A stretch of 64,000 bases of DNA, taken from assembly GCA_903843965.1 (NCBI GenBank), contig CAIMRY010000017.1, forward strand, positions 62,001 through 126,000. Reading direction: 5' to 3'. The notes beneath the pieces are model-generated. The model was not told where the DNA came from and did not search any database. It was given only the letters and a program-made list of their open reading frames with translations. Made by a program: the position numbers and the translations under genes. This DNA is from an uncultured delta proteobacterium. GTDB taxonomy: Bacteria > Desulfobacterota > Desulfovibrionia > Desulfovibrionales > Desulfovibrionaceae. Of the stretch, positions 35,152 through 46,669 are shown piece by piece (position 1 is the stretch's first letter; each line of letters opens with the position of its first letter).

Positions 35152-36960
35152 CTAGCCGCCGCTCTTCATCTTCTCGATGAGCGCGCGCAGGCTCTGGGCC
35201 TGGCTGGCCAGCTCGCCCACGGCCTGGGCCGACTGGCGCATGGCGCTGGCGGTCTCGCTGGAGATGCGGCTGATGTCCTCGATGCTCTGGTTGATCTCTT
35301 CGCTGGTGGCGGACTGCTCCTCGCTGGCCGTGGCAATGGACCGCACCTGGTCCGTGGCCGTGTCCACCAACTCGACGATCTCGTTCAGGGCCTGTCCGCT
35401 GGAGTTTGCCAGGACGGTGGCCTGCTCGACCGTGGCCACCTCGCGCTCCACGTTCTCCAGGTTCTTCCTGGTGCCGTTCTGGATGCCCCGGATGGCCTGG
35501 CCCACCTCCTTGGTGGCGGTCATGGTCTTCTCCGCCAGCTTGCGCACCTCGTCGGCCACAACTGCGAAACCCCGGCCCGCGTCGCCTGCGCGCGCGGCCT
35601 CGATGGCCGCGTTCAGCGCCAGCAGGTTGGTCTGGTCCGCGATGTCGGAGATGACGTTCATGATCTGGCCGATGCCCTCGGCCTGTTTGCCGAGCAAGCC
35701 CATGTCGTCCTTGAGGTCCATGGACACCTTTTGTATGGCCCCTATGCCCATCACCACCTGGCCCACGACCTTGGAGCCTTCGACTGCCTTCCGGCGCACG
35801 GCGTCGGTGGACTCTGCGGCCTGGGAGGCGTTCTTGGCGACCTCAAGCACGGTGGAGTTCATCTCCTCCATGGCCGTTGCGGTCTCGGCCACGCGGCTGG
35901 CCTGCGTTTCCGCGCCCCGGCTGGCCTGCTCCACCTGGGCCGAGAGCTCCTCGCTGGCGGAGCTGATGATCTCCACGACGTGCTCCAGCTGCGTGGCGGC
36001 CTGCATCATGTGCTCGGCCCCGCGCTCGGCCTTGGCCCTGGCCGCGAGGGCCCCTTCCGTGGCCGTTTTCGCCCGGGCGGCCTCTGCGTCGGCCTGGGCG
36101 GATTTCTCGCCAGCCTCTTGGATATTGCTCTTGATGTTGCCCAGCATGACGCGCAGGGACTGGGCCAGCTCGCCATAGTCGTCCCTGCGGGTGATGTTCA
36201 GCTTCTCGTCAAGGCTCCCTGCCGCCACGGCCTTGGCAAAGGCCACAAGCTTCCGCAGGGGCCGCACGGAGTCCCAGGCAAGGTTCAGCCCCAGCACCAA
36301 GGCCATGAACGCGCCCAGAACCATGCCTGTCACCGTGACCCAGAGCAGGAGGCTGGACTTGCTGCTGACGTTCTGGGCCTCGGCGTCGGCCTTTGCGATG
36401 ATCCCGGTGAGATACGAGTCCAGCAGCTGCCCGGCATGCAGCTGCCGCTCGCGGCAGATGCCGAAGGCCAGCTCCAGCATTTTTGGGCGGTCACCCTCCT
36501 GCGCAACCTTGAAGAAGGTCGCGTCGGCCTCGTTCACGGCGGCCAGGGACTGCTTGAACGTGGCCCACTCACGGGATTCCTCCGCGCTTTGCGGCAGTTT
36601 GTCCAACGCGGTCATTGCGGCCGCATACCGCTCGCGCGAGGCCTGGACCAGTTTGAACTGCCCGCTGCGGATAGCCGCGTCGAGATCCGGGATAAGCAAC
36701 GACCGTTGCGCGGCCTTCAGATCGGTCAGGGCCTCCTTGACGCAGAGCAGACGCTCCACGGCAGGCATCCTCACCCGGCCCAGCGTCTTGCCGGCACCGC
36801 CGAGACTCAACACCGAGAAGACCCCCAGGGCGCCGACAGTGAGGCAGATGAACGCCATGAACGAAAAGCCGCCAATCAGCTTCACGTCAACCCGGATGTG
36901 CCGGAGGATGTCGATCTTTTTCGCCCCTTGCTTCGCCGGGTCATACTTCAACCACGACAT
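35152..36960 (-). CDS. Methyl-accepting chemotaxis protein
   Basis: A 602-residue chemoreceptor. TM1 about 33-55, a periplasmic four-helix-bundle sensor (about 60-200, 4HB-type with the start [22 protein letters not shown]), TM2 about 205-228, a HAMP domain, then a long signalling coiled coil. The hairpin tip that contacts CheA/CheW is present: [20 protein letters not shown] and [19 protein letters not shown]. No pentapeptide for CheR/B is seen at the C-terminus (KMKSGG). GAAGGAG upstream of MSWLKYD supports the start. The ligand is not predictable. A broken copy of its last ~75 codons lies just upstream. Confidence 0.93.
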   Translation of the reverse strand: MSWLKYDPAKQGAKKIDILRHIRVDVKLIGGFSFMAFICLTVGALGVFSVLSLGGAGKTLGRVRMPAVERLLCVKEALTDLKAAQRSLLIPDLDAAIRSGQFKLVQASRERYAAAMTALDKLPQSAEESREWATFKQSLAAVNEADATFFKVAQEGDRPKMLELAFGICRERQLHAGQLLDSYLTGIIAKADAEAQNVSSKSSLLLWVTVTGMVLGAFMALVLGLNLAWDSVRPLRKLVAFAKAVAAGSLDEKLNITRRDDYGELAQSLRVMLGNIKSNIQEAGEKSAQADAEAARAKTATEGALAARAKAERGAEHMMQAATQLEHVVEIISSASEELSAQVEQASRGAETQASRVAETATAMEEMNSTVLEVAKNASQAAESTDAVRRKAVEGSKVVGQVVMGIGAIQKVSMDLKDDMGLLGKQAEGIGQIMNVISDIADQTNLLALNAAIEAARAGDAGRGFAVVADEVRKLAEKTMTATKEVGQAIRGIQNGTRKNLENVEREVATVEQATVLANSSGQALNEIVELVDTATDQVRSIATASEEQSATSEEINQSIEDISRISSETASAMRQSAQAVGELASQAQSLRALIEKMKSGG

Positions 36961-37226
36961 AGGCACATCTCCTTCAGGAGTTTTGCATCCCAAACGTTGG
37001 CCACCACTTTCCGGTCCTTCCCCGGCCTCCGGGCAAGCCCCTTACACCAAGGGGCAAATTTCGTTTGCCCTGCAGCAGGCCGCCCACAGTACGCCAGTCG
37101 CCGTGGTCATCCGCAAGATGACTTGCCCGGAGCAGGATTCATTGTACGTACTGGACCCACACACCATGTGCGCGTTGCGGTAAGAATCTTCCTGCCAGAG
37201 TCATTGCAGTGGAGATGCTGTAGACT

Positions 37227-37571
37227 TCAGTGTGATCCGTTCGCCATGCCCACATCTTGCGATGATTGACGCTGTTGGCCACCGGAGTTCCTGCGCTCAA
37301 TGAGCGCGCGCAGCCCCTGGGCCTGGCTTGCCAGCTCGTTCGCGGCCACGCTGGACCGATTCATGGCGCAGGCGTTCTCGCTGAAGCTGCGGTTGATCTC
37401 CTTGATGCTGCGGTTGATCTCCTCGCTGGTGGCGGACTGCTGTTCGCTCGCCGTGGCAACGGAGCGCACCTGGTCCGTGGCCGTATCCACAAGTTCAACA
37501 TCTCGTTCAAGGCCTCGCCGCTCGAATTGGCAAGCCCGCCTTCCGGACGCCTCGCAGATGGTCACGACCAC
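37227..37571 (-). pseudogene. Remnant of an MCP C-terminus
   Basis: Encodes [20 protein letters not shown] and ELASQAQGLRALIERRNSGG, closely matching the last ~75 residues of the intact MCP next door, but with no sensor, HAMP or tip region. At the 5' end the match continues in a different frame (LANSSGEALNE), showing a frameshift. No functional start. A leftover of a duplicated or recombined receptor. Confidence 0.85.
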
Positions 37572-37814
37572 CTTTGTGCAAAAACAAGGCCGAGTTCCTG
37601 GGCGCAGGACCAGCCTCTCTCGCCGCCAACCGCACTGCTCCAGCGCATCCGCCTTCCCCGCGCTGTGCTGAACATCAGCGACACAGGCTGTGCGCCTGCG
37701 GCCTTCCCTGCAAGGGGTGGCCCTTGTATTAGATGAGCGTACGGTGTATCGTTGTGTGATAAGAACTCTTGCTCATGCATATTTTTCCAGCACCCGCACT
37801 TCCGGAGTGACGCC

Positions 37815-39233
37815 ATGGCCAGAATCCTCATCATTGACGACTCGGAGATCACCGTATCGATCATGGAAACCGTGCTGAAGAAGTCCAGGCATCAGGTGGA
37901 CAGCGCGGGCTCCATGGCCGAGGGCCTGGAGCTGCTGGCTTCCGGCCCGGGCTGCGACCTTGTGCTACTGGACGTGATGCTCCCGGACGGCAACGGCATC
38001 CAGTGCATTCCGAAGATCAAGGCCCTGCCCGATCCTCCTGAGATCATCATCATCACCTCGCGGGGCGATCCCGACGGCGCATCCATGGCCATCCAGGACG
38101 GGGTCTGGGACTATATTGAGAAGGGCTCGCCCACGGACCACCTGCACCTGTCCATCGGCCGGGCCCTGGAATACCGGGCGCGCAAGTCCACCCAGCCCCG
38201 CGCCCAGGTGTTCCGGGAGGGCGTCGTGGGCGAAAGCCCCCAGATCAAGGCGGTGCTGGACATTCTGGCCGTGGCCGCCAGCAGCGAGGCCAACGTGCTC
38301 ATCATGGGCGAAACCGGCACGGGCAAGGAGCTGTTTGCACGCGCCTTGCATAAAAACAGCGCGTGCAGCGGCGGCCCCTTCGTTGTGGTGGACTGCACCG
38401 CCCTGCCCAGGGATCTGGCGGACAGCATCCTTTTCGGCCACATCAAGGGCGCCTTCACCAGCGCCGACCGCAGCCACGAGGGGCTCATCGCCAAGGCCAA
38501 CGGCGGCACGCTTTTTCTGGACGAACTGGGCGAGCTGCCCTTGTCCCTCCAGAAGTCCTTCCTGCGCGTTCTGCAGGAGGGAACCTACCGCCAGGTTGGC
38601 GGCAGCAGCGAACTGCACAGCGATTTCCGTGTTGTGGCGGCCACCAACCGCAACATCAACGAACTGGTGGAGCAGAACACCTTCCGCAAGGACCTGCTCT
38701 ACAGGCTCAACGTCTTCACTCTGCACATCCCGGCCTTGCGGGTGCGCCACGGGGACATCCAGACCCTGACCCGGCATTTCCTGGCGGTCTTTGCCGCCAA
38801 ATACGAGACGGAAGCCAAGGACGTCTCCAAGGATTTTCTGGATGTCCTGGAAAGCTCCTCCTGGCCGGGCAACGTGCGGGAGTTCATGAACACCCTGGAG
38901 AAGGCGGTGATCCAGGCCAGGTACGAGAACAAGCTCTTTGCCAAGCACCTGCCCACGGATCTTCGCCAGCGCTTCACCCGGTCGCGGCTGAACCAGCCGG
39001 GTCAGGAGGCCCGGCAGGACATTCCGGCGGACCCCTCAAGGCTTCTTTCCTGGAAGGATGTGCGGGAAAGCATCGTCCAGGCTGCGGCCCACGAATACTT
39101 TCTGAACCTGATGAAAGCTGTGCATGGAGACATGAAAAAGGCCAGCGAGCTGTCCAAAATGTCCGTCCCGAACCTGTATGCGAGTCTGAGGAAGTACAAG
39201 ATATCGGCCAAGAGGCTGGTCTACGGCGAATAG
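37815..39233 (+). CDS. Sigma-54-dependent response regulator (NtrC family)
   Basis: A 472-residue enhancer-binding protein. The receiver (1-120) has D8/D9, phospho-acceptor D53 in LLDVMLPDG and K103. The AAA+ domain (about 135-370) has Walker A GETGTGKE (165-172), Walker B TLFLDELGE and arginine-finger region. The sigma-54 contact loop reads GAFTSA (212-217) instead of GAFTGA. The C-terminus ends in a Fis-like helix-turn-helix (KKASELSKMSVPNLYASLRKYKI). An HPt gene follows 25 bases later, and a hybrid kinase converges on it. A near-perfect sigma-54 promoter lies at 42.57 kb, a plausible target. Confidence 0.92.
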   Translation: MARILIIDDSEITVSIMETVLKKSRHQVDSAGSMAEGLELLASGPGCDLVLLDVMLPDGNGIQCIPKIKALPDPPEIIIITSRGDPDGASMAIQDGVWDYIEKGSPTDHLHLSIGRALEYRARKSTQPRAQVFREGVVGESPQIKAVLDILAVAASSEANVLIMGETGTGKELFARALHKNSACSGGPFVVVDCTALPRDLADSILFGHIKGAFTSADRSHEGLIAKANGGTLFLDELGELPLSLQKSFLRVLQEGTYRQVGGSSELHSDFRVVAATNRNINELVEQNTFRKDLLYRLNVFTLHIPALRVRHGDIQTLTRHFLAVFAAKYETEAKDVSKDFLDVLESSSWPGNVREFMNTLEKAVIQARYENKLFAKHLPTDLRQRFTRSRLNQPGQEARQDIPADPSRLLSWKDVRESIVQAAAHEYFLNLMKAVHGDMKKASELSKMSVPNLYASLRKYKISAKRLVYGE

Positions 39234-39258
39234 CGCCCCAACCCGCAGGATTCATGCC

Positions 39259-39585
39259 ATGACAGACATCATGCAGGTGATTTCCCAACACTTCTCCCAG
39301 ACCATGCATTTCAGTCCGGAGGCCACGGACCACATCATGGTCAAGATCCGGGCCACCCTGAGCCGAGACATGGAGTCCCTGGAGCGCACCCTCAGGGATG
39401 GCGACCGGGCTCCGGTGTCCGCCAAGCTGCACAAGCTCAAGGGGGATCTCTCCAACATCGGGCTGAAGGACATGGCCGACGCTGTGCACGCCCTGCAAAA
39501 GGACGAATCCCTCCACTCCCTTGAGGAATTGCGCCAACGGGTCCGGGCCCTGCGTCAGGAGCTCGCCCCCCTGCTGGATTCTTGA
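39259..39585 (+). CDS. HPt domain protein 2
   Basis: A 108-residue histidine phosphotransfer protein with the phospho-site H58 in KLHKLKGDLSNIGL. It follows the sigma-54 regulator in the same direction and ends 28 bases before the stop of the convergent hybrid kinase, whose receiver would be its phosphate donor. Together they provide all modules of a kinase-receiver-HPt-regulator relay. The sequence has a typical helical bundle and little else. Confidence 0.78.
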   Translation: MTDIMQVISQHFSQTMHFSPEATDHIMVKIRATLSRDMESLERTLRDGDRAPVSAKLHKLKGDLSNIGLKDMADAVHALQKDESLHSLEELRQRVRALRQELAPLLDS

Positions 39586-39613
39586 GCCTGTGGGGGGAAA
39601 GGGCGTGGCCGAT

Positions 39614-42271
<2,658 letters not shown>

Positions 42272-42566
42272 GTCCTCTCCCCTGGCCTGGCGCATGGCCC
42301 GCCGACGCACCGGAAAACCGGCAGCCAAGCTGTTGTTGAACCTGCCCCTAACTATGCCAGAGCGGCCAATCCTGCAATGCGGATGTCTCGGCCCTGCGGA
42401 TCGGCTCCTGCCCCATGCGCGACTGTCCATCCGGTCCTGGGACGGGCCGCAGCCGTCCGCAATAAATATTATTCATTATTAATAACCGATCTCGCGCTCC
42501 AGACAACAACCCTTCACCAGCAATGGTAATGTACTAAAATACAACAATATTATTCATGCGAACCGC
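42272..42566. other. Control region between hybrid kinase and exporter operon
   Basis: Divergent promoter region. From about 42460 it is AT-rich (AATAAATATTATTCATTATTAATAACC), plausible for IHF or enhancer-binding-protein sites 70-110 bases upstream of the sigma-54 promoter. No clear promoter for the kinase was found. Confidence 0.5.
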
Positions 42567-42582
42567 TGGCACAGCTCTTGCT
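42567..42582 (+). promoter_or_regulatory. Consensus sigma-54 promoter of the TauE/SafE operon
   Basis: TGGCACAGCTCTTGCT matches TGGCAC-N5-TTGCT exactly, with GG and GC 10 bases apart. It lies about 95 bases before the small PspB-like frame and 382 bases before the exporter gene. Confidence 0.9.
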
Positions 42583-42642
42583 TTTAGGCTTACAAAGAGG
42601 CCCCTCGCCCCCCCCCTCCCAAAGGCGGGGGCGCGCGACCAC

Positions 42643-42676
42643 ACAGGCCATAACACGAACCGAGGTTGAGGCCTGT
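42643..42676 (+). promoter_or_regulatory. Leader hairpin before the PspB-like frame
   Basis: ACAGGCC pairs with GGCCTGT across a 20-base loop that contains the only purine-rich ribosome site (GAGGTTGAG). The stem ends directly at the ATG, so it could hide the start. Confidence 0.4.
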
Positions 42677-42896
42677 ATGACCCTCACCTGGATGCACATT
42701 GCCTTGCTGCTCTTCCTGCCGACCGGAGTGCTCTTCGGAGGGGCGCCGCAGTTGGCCTTGCGCCTGCTGGCCACCCGGTTGAGCAACAAGCGCCTGCTTG
42801 AGCCCTACGGATGCGGCATCCCCCTACGGCCCCGCCCGCCCGGAGGCCCAGCTGGAGGGCCTGTCCGCCCTGCAGGAAAAGATCACCGGTCTGTGA
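42677..42896 (+). pseudogene. Frameshifted PspB-like small membrane protein
   Basis: The first half (TLTWMHIALLLFLPTGVLFGGA) is one membrane helix. The second half, in the frame shifted near 42830, reads PEAQLEGLSALQEKITGL and then TGA, with TERKRTLERPHWQ following in that same frame. The layout (helix, coiled coil, [HP]-x-W end) resembles phage-shock protein B. In E. coli the psp operon is also sigma-54 dependent. A frameshift plus an in-frame TGA suggest a decayed gene, or a sequencing error combined with an early stop. If the initial frame is used unshifted it gives an 80-residue protein with a Pro-rich tail, ending at 42919. Confidence 0.4.
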
Positions 42897-42963
42897 ACCG
42901 AACGCAAGCGGACGCTTGAACGCCCGCACTGGCAGTCACATGTAACCTTGAAGGGGGAGAACC

Positions 42964-44211
42964 ATGTTTAAATACAAATGTTCCGCTCTTGCCGCCGCCG
43001 TTGCGGCCCTAGGCCTTTGCCTCTGCCTCGGCGTGGCCGTGGCCCAGCAGTCTCCGGCCAGCGCTCCGGCAACCGAGACCGCCAAAACGGCGGAAGCGGC
43101 CGCCCCTGCCGTCGCCGCAGCCGATGCGCCCAAGCAGAGCAAGCTGGCCGCAGCCATCGCCAAGGCCCCGCGCGGCACCGGAGCCGGGCAGATCGACGAT
43201 TCCAAGCCCTTGGGCTTTCTGGGCATCCCCGGCGCGCCCACCGTCAACCCCATCCTGGCCTTCTGCTGGGCCGTGTGGGTCGGCTGGATTTTCTCCACCG
43301 TGGGCGCCTTCGGCGGTGTCATGGCTGGCGTGGGCCACATGAGCATTTTCGGCCTCGGCTCCTTCGCAGGGCCGCTCAAGAAGACCGTCCCGGAACTGGG
43401 CCGCATCATCACCGACTCCATCAAGATCTCCAACCAGTTCATGGGAGGCCTGAGCGCCGCCATCAGCTCCTTCAACTACCTCAAGATGGGGCGCCTGGTG
43501 CTGCCGCTCGCTATCAGTCTGGGACTGGGCTCACTCATCGGAGCCTGGGGTGCGCAGGAACTTTCGGCTGGCAAGCTCGACTTCAAGTCCTACCAGGGCT
43601 ACTTCGGCCTCTTCGTCTTGCTCTTAGGCTTCTGGCTGTTCTACGAGACCACTCCGGCCGGTCAGGCCAAAAAACAGACTGCCTCAAAGGCCGCCAGGGC
43701 CTTTGAGGACGCCGTTAAGAAACAGAAGTGCGGCGAGACCGTGGAGGAGTGCAACCTGGGCATGCATGTCCAGAAGTTCACCCTGTCCACCTGCGAGTTC
43801 ACCTTCTGCGGGGTGCCCTTCCGCTTCAAGCCGCTGCTCCCCTTTATTGGCGGTGTCCTCATCTCCGCCGTAGCGGCCTTCCTGGGCGTGGGCGGCGGCT
43901 TTCTGCTGGTGCCCTTCCTGACCAGTGTCACCCAGTTGCCCATGTACCTGGCGGCCGGCACCAGCGCCATGGCCGTGCTCATCAGCATGATCACCAGCAT
44001 CATCACCCTCATGAGCAAGGGCACCTCAGTCGAGTGGAGCCTCATAGGCATTGAACTCACGGGCGTGGCCGTAGGCTCCATCGTCGGCCCCATGACCTCC
44101 AGGTATTTCTCCGACGTCCTGATGAAGCGCATCTTCATCGTGCTTTCGTTCTACATCGGCGTGGGCTACCTGCTGGCCGGCTTCTTCGGCATCAAGATCC
44201 CCGGCGTCTAG
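42964..44211 (+). CDS. TauE/SafE family anion exporter
   Basis: A 415-residue inner-membrane protein of the sulfite/sulfoacetate exporter family. It has an N-terminal signal peptide or anchor (5-27) and an Ala-rich linker, then two four-helix halves, each starting with the family Gly motif (AFGGVMAGVGHMSIFGLGSF and AFLGVGGGFLLVPFLTSV). A hydrophilic loop (about 235-275) with CGETVEECN and further Cys separates them. The linker and loop make it longer than usual, a form common in sulfate reducers. GGGGGAG precedes the ATG. Transcribed from the sigma-54 promoter; substrate could be sulfite, thiosulfate or an organosulfonate. Confidence 0.9.
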   Translation: MFKYKCSALAAAVAALGLCLCLGVAVAQQSPASAPATETAKTAEAAAPAVAAADAPKQSKLAAAIAKAPRGTGAGQIDDSKPLGFLGIPGAPTVNPILAFCWAVWVGWIFSTVGAFGGVMAGVGHMSIFGLGSFAGPLKKTVPELGRIITDSIKISNQFMGGLSAAISSFNYLKMGRLVLPLAISLGLGSLIGAWGAQELSAGKLDFKSYQGYFGLFVLLLGFWLFYETTPAGQAKKQTASKAARAFEDAVKKQKCGETVEECNLGMHVQKFTLSTCEFTFCGVPFRFKPLLPFIGGVLISAVAAFLGVGGGFLLVPFLTSVTQLPMYLAAGTSAMAVLISMITSIITLMSKGTSVEWSLIGIELTGVAVGSIVGPMTSRYFSDVLMKRIFIVLSFYIGVGYLLAGFFGIKIPGV

Positions 44212-44222
44212 ACGCACATCCT

Positions 44223-44250
44223 GGCCGGGCTCCCGCACGGGGGCCCGGCC
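44223..44250 (+). terminator. Hairpin after the exporter gene
   Basis: GGCCGGGC pairs with GCCCGGCC around a GC-rich loop, followed by TTCC. Strong stem, short T-tract. Confidence 0.6.
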
Positions 44251-44397
44251 TTCCACCCCGCAAACGAGAAGACTGCCACGATGGGCGGGATAGCGGCTGG
44301 GAGCAGGTCAGTTGGTCGGGGGATGTCTCAAACACATTCATGTTGCGGACAGGCAACCAATTTCTTATCTATTGTAGTCGGCACAAGGGGCTTCCAA

Positions 44398-44832
44398 ATG
44401 ACATTCTTACAATGGAACAGCTCACTTATGGTGGGGCACGAGATTATAGACAATCAGCACAGAACATTGATGTACATGCTCAATACACTTCACAAATCAA
44501 TATCAGATGGCGCTGAGCAGAGCATGCTTCTGCGCATCTTCGGGCAGTTCTTCAGATATTTAAAATTTCATTTCAATGAAGAAGAGTATTGCACCGTTCT
44601 AATTGATTTCAATATGTGGCAGGCAAACAGACGTGAGCACATAGAATTCATGGAATCATTAACCTCTATTATGAACAAAATTTACTCTGGCGAAATACAT
44701 ATTAGTTTTGCAGCGCTCAGATTTGTATCAGATTTGTATATTGAACACATATTCATGTCCGACAGGAGTATTGTTGCTTGTTTGAACAAGCAGTTTACGC
44801 CTGTAAATGGCCAAAACAAGGATACATTGTGA
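44398..44832 (+). CDS. Hemerythrin-like protein
   Basis: A 144-residue bacteriohemerythrin-type four-helix protein that would bind a di-iron centre and sense or carry O2. Ligand motifs visible: IDNQH (H21), FHFNEEEY with His and Glu, RREHIEF with His, and EHIFMSD with His and Asp. By hand alignment with canonical members the His four residues before REH is Asn (AN-RREH), so one iron ligand appears to be missing. The gene is clearly more AT-rich than both neighbours, suggesting transfer. AAGGGG precedes the ATG. Possible partner: the PAS kinase next door. Confidence 0.82.
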   Translation: MTFLQWNSSLMVGHEIIDNQHRTLMYMLNTLHKSISDGAEQSMLLRIFGQFFRYLKFHFNEEEYCTVLIDFNMWQANRREHIEFMESLTSIMNKIYSGEIHISFAALRFVSDLYIEHIFMSDRSIVACLNKQFTPVNGQNKDTL

Positions 44833-44994
44833 TACAAGAAATTCATATTTTGTCGTTTTCAGGTTGATGATCGACATCCACACCTGTCTTGGCTCATCAA
44901 CATGCATGCGGCTTTTGTTATTGTTGCATGAAGACAATAATGCGAACCCGCGCGCCAGGCCGCCCCAAGACGATCATTTTCTCCGGAGACCGCC

Positions 44995-46356
44995 ATGACC
45001 GCGACACCATCACTCATCGAACAGACAGGCAGGACGGAGAAGCGCCGCCTGGACCGTTTGCCGCTGCGCAACTGCCGCCTTTTGCTGCAGGGCGCCCATC
45101 AGGTCATCGACGCCAGCCCCAGCGGCATCTGCTTCCGGCCCAAGGGCAGAATGTTCTCTCCGGGGCAACACTTTGTCGGGGGCATCATCCAGGGCGACAC
45201 CCTGTTCGTTGACCGGCTGCCTGTGGAGGTGGTCTGGACGAACAGCGAGACCGCCGGATGCCGGATCGTCCTGGACGATGACGCCCGCGCGCAGGCGACC
45301 CTCCTCGCCCTGCTCACGAGCGCACGCTACCGGGAGTTGATCGAGGCCGCCCCCATCGGCATTTTCCAGTCCACGCCTCAGGGGCGCTACCTCGCGGCCA
45401 ACGCACATCTGGCCAGGATGTACGGCTACGCCTCCGTGCAGGAGCTTATGGACAGCGTCCGGGACATCCGGACGCAGCTGTACGTGAACCCGGGAGACAG
45501 GAATAGGATCAATGCAGCCCTGGCGCAGGGGCCGGTTGACGGGATGGAGCTCCGGCACCGCCGCAAGGACGGCTCGGTCCTCTGGGTGTCCCTGTCTGCG
45601 CGGACGGTCCGCGACCACAACGGGACGATTCTGCGCTATGAGGGGTTCACCTGCGACATTACAGAACAAAAGCGGGATGAAGAGTTGCGCCGCGAGATCG
45701 AGCTCATGATCCAGCACGATCTGCGGGCCCCGGTCGACAACGCCATCTCCATCGCCCGGATGCTTCGCGAAAACGCAGGCATGACGGCGGAGCAGGACAA
45801 ACTCGTCTTGCTCCTTGAGAAATCGTCCCGTCACATGCTCGAAACCCTGAACAGCCACCTGGACCTCTACAAGATAGAAACCGGGAAATACCAGCTGCTC
45901 CCGCAGCGATTTGACTGCGCCGTCCTTGTCCGGGAACTCGTCGAGGCGCTGGGCAAGAGGCCCCAGTTCGTCAGCGTCCGTCTCGACCTGCAGACCGCGG
46001 GCCTTCCGCACGCTTCGGAGTGCGGCTGCCCCTGCCTGGGGGAGCCGAAGCTCCTGCGCAGGGCCCTGCAAAACCTGCTGGTCAACGCGCTGGAGGCTTC
46101 GCCGCCGGGCGCGACCGTGGCCGTCCGCCTGTCCTCGGGCGCGGACTGCAGCATCGAGATACGGAACAGGGGCGTCGTTCCTGTCGAGATCCGGGACAGA
46201 TTCTTCGACAAGTTTGTGACCACGGGCAAGGCTGACGGCACCGGTCTCGGCACGTATGCGGCCTGGATAACGACCACGGCGCAGGGCGGGGACATCGCCA
46301 TGCGCACCTCGGACAACGACGACGAGACCGTGGTGACGCTACGGCTGCCGAAGTAG
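44995..46356 (+). CDS. PilZ-PAS histidine kinase
   Basis: A 453-residue cytoplasmic sensor kinase with no membrane segment. Residues 15-100 look like a PilZ domain: the c-di-GMP motifs RRLDR (RxxxR) and DASPSG ([D/N]xSxxG) both appear. A PAS domain follows (about 108-225: YRELIEAAPIGIFQSTPQGRY, then FTCDITEQKRDEE). The kinase core has the phospho-site in IQHDLRAP (near residue 240) and a HATPase domain (about 335-450) with NLLVNALEAS and GTGLGTYAA. The phospho-site lacks the usual Ser-His-Glu but keeps the His. No receiver is attached and no response regulator is adjacent. Confidence 0.88.
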   Translation: MTATPSLIEQTGRTEKRRLDRLPLRNCRLLLQGAHQVIDASPSGICFRPKGRMFSPGQHFVGGIIQGDTLFVDRLPVEVVWTNSETAGCRIVLDDDARAQATLLALLTSARYRELIEAAPIGIFQSTPQGRYLAANAHLARMYGYASVQELMDSVRDIRTQLYVNPGDRNRINAALAQGPVDGMELRHRRKDGSVLWVSLSARTVRDHNGTILRYEGFTCDITEQKRDEELRREIELMIQHDLRAPVDNAISIARMLRENAGMTAEQDKLVLLLEKSSRHMLETLNSHLDLYKIETGKYQLLPQRFDCAVLVRELVEALGKRPQFVSVRLDLQTAGLPHASECGCPCLGEPKLLRRALQNLLVNALEASPPGATVAVRLSSGADCSIEIRNRGVVPVEIRDRFFDKFVTTGKADGTGLGTYAAWITTTAQGGDIAMRTSDNDDETVVTLRLPK

Positions 46357-46669
46357 CCCTTCCTGCACGCGGACATCCCGACCGACCCTGGCCTGCCCCC
46401 TGGGAAGCTCTACCGGCGGGCTTTCAACGGTTTTGAAGATGGACTGGCCGGCGTCAAGGCGCGTGCCAGGTTGCGCCAAACCTCGCTGCCTGCCGCTGCC
46501 ATCCGGCATGCGGAACGCACCGAGGCGGCCAGCCGTCCTTGAATGGCATGAACGTGGCCGCACCCGGCTTCCGGCAGGCTCAAGATGAGGGGCCAGGGCC
46601 GTTGAAGCCGGGTGTTCCTTTCTTTCCCTGGACCGGGGTGCAGGGGCGGCGCCGCTGGATCTATAGCTC
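46357..46669. other. Intergenic region between kinase and methyltransferase
   Basis: About 310 bases between convergent genes. GC-rich, no recognisable gene and no clear terminator. I see nothing in it. Confidence 0.5.

Noticed and set aside
42603-42621. C-rich run before the PspB-like frame as a slippage switch
   Set aside because: It lies in the leader, not in the reading frame; a frame switch would need it in the coding part.
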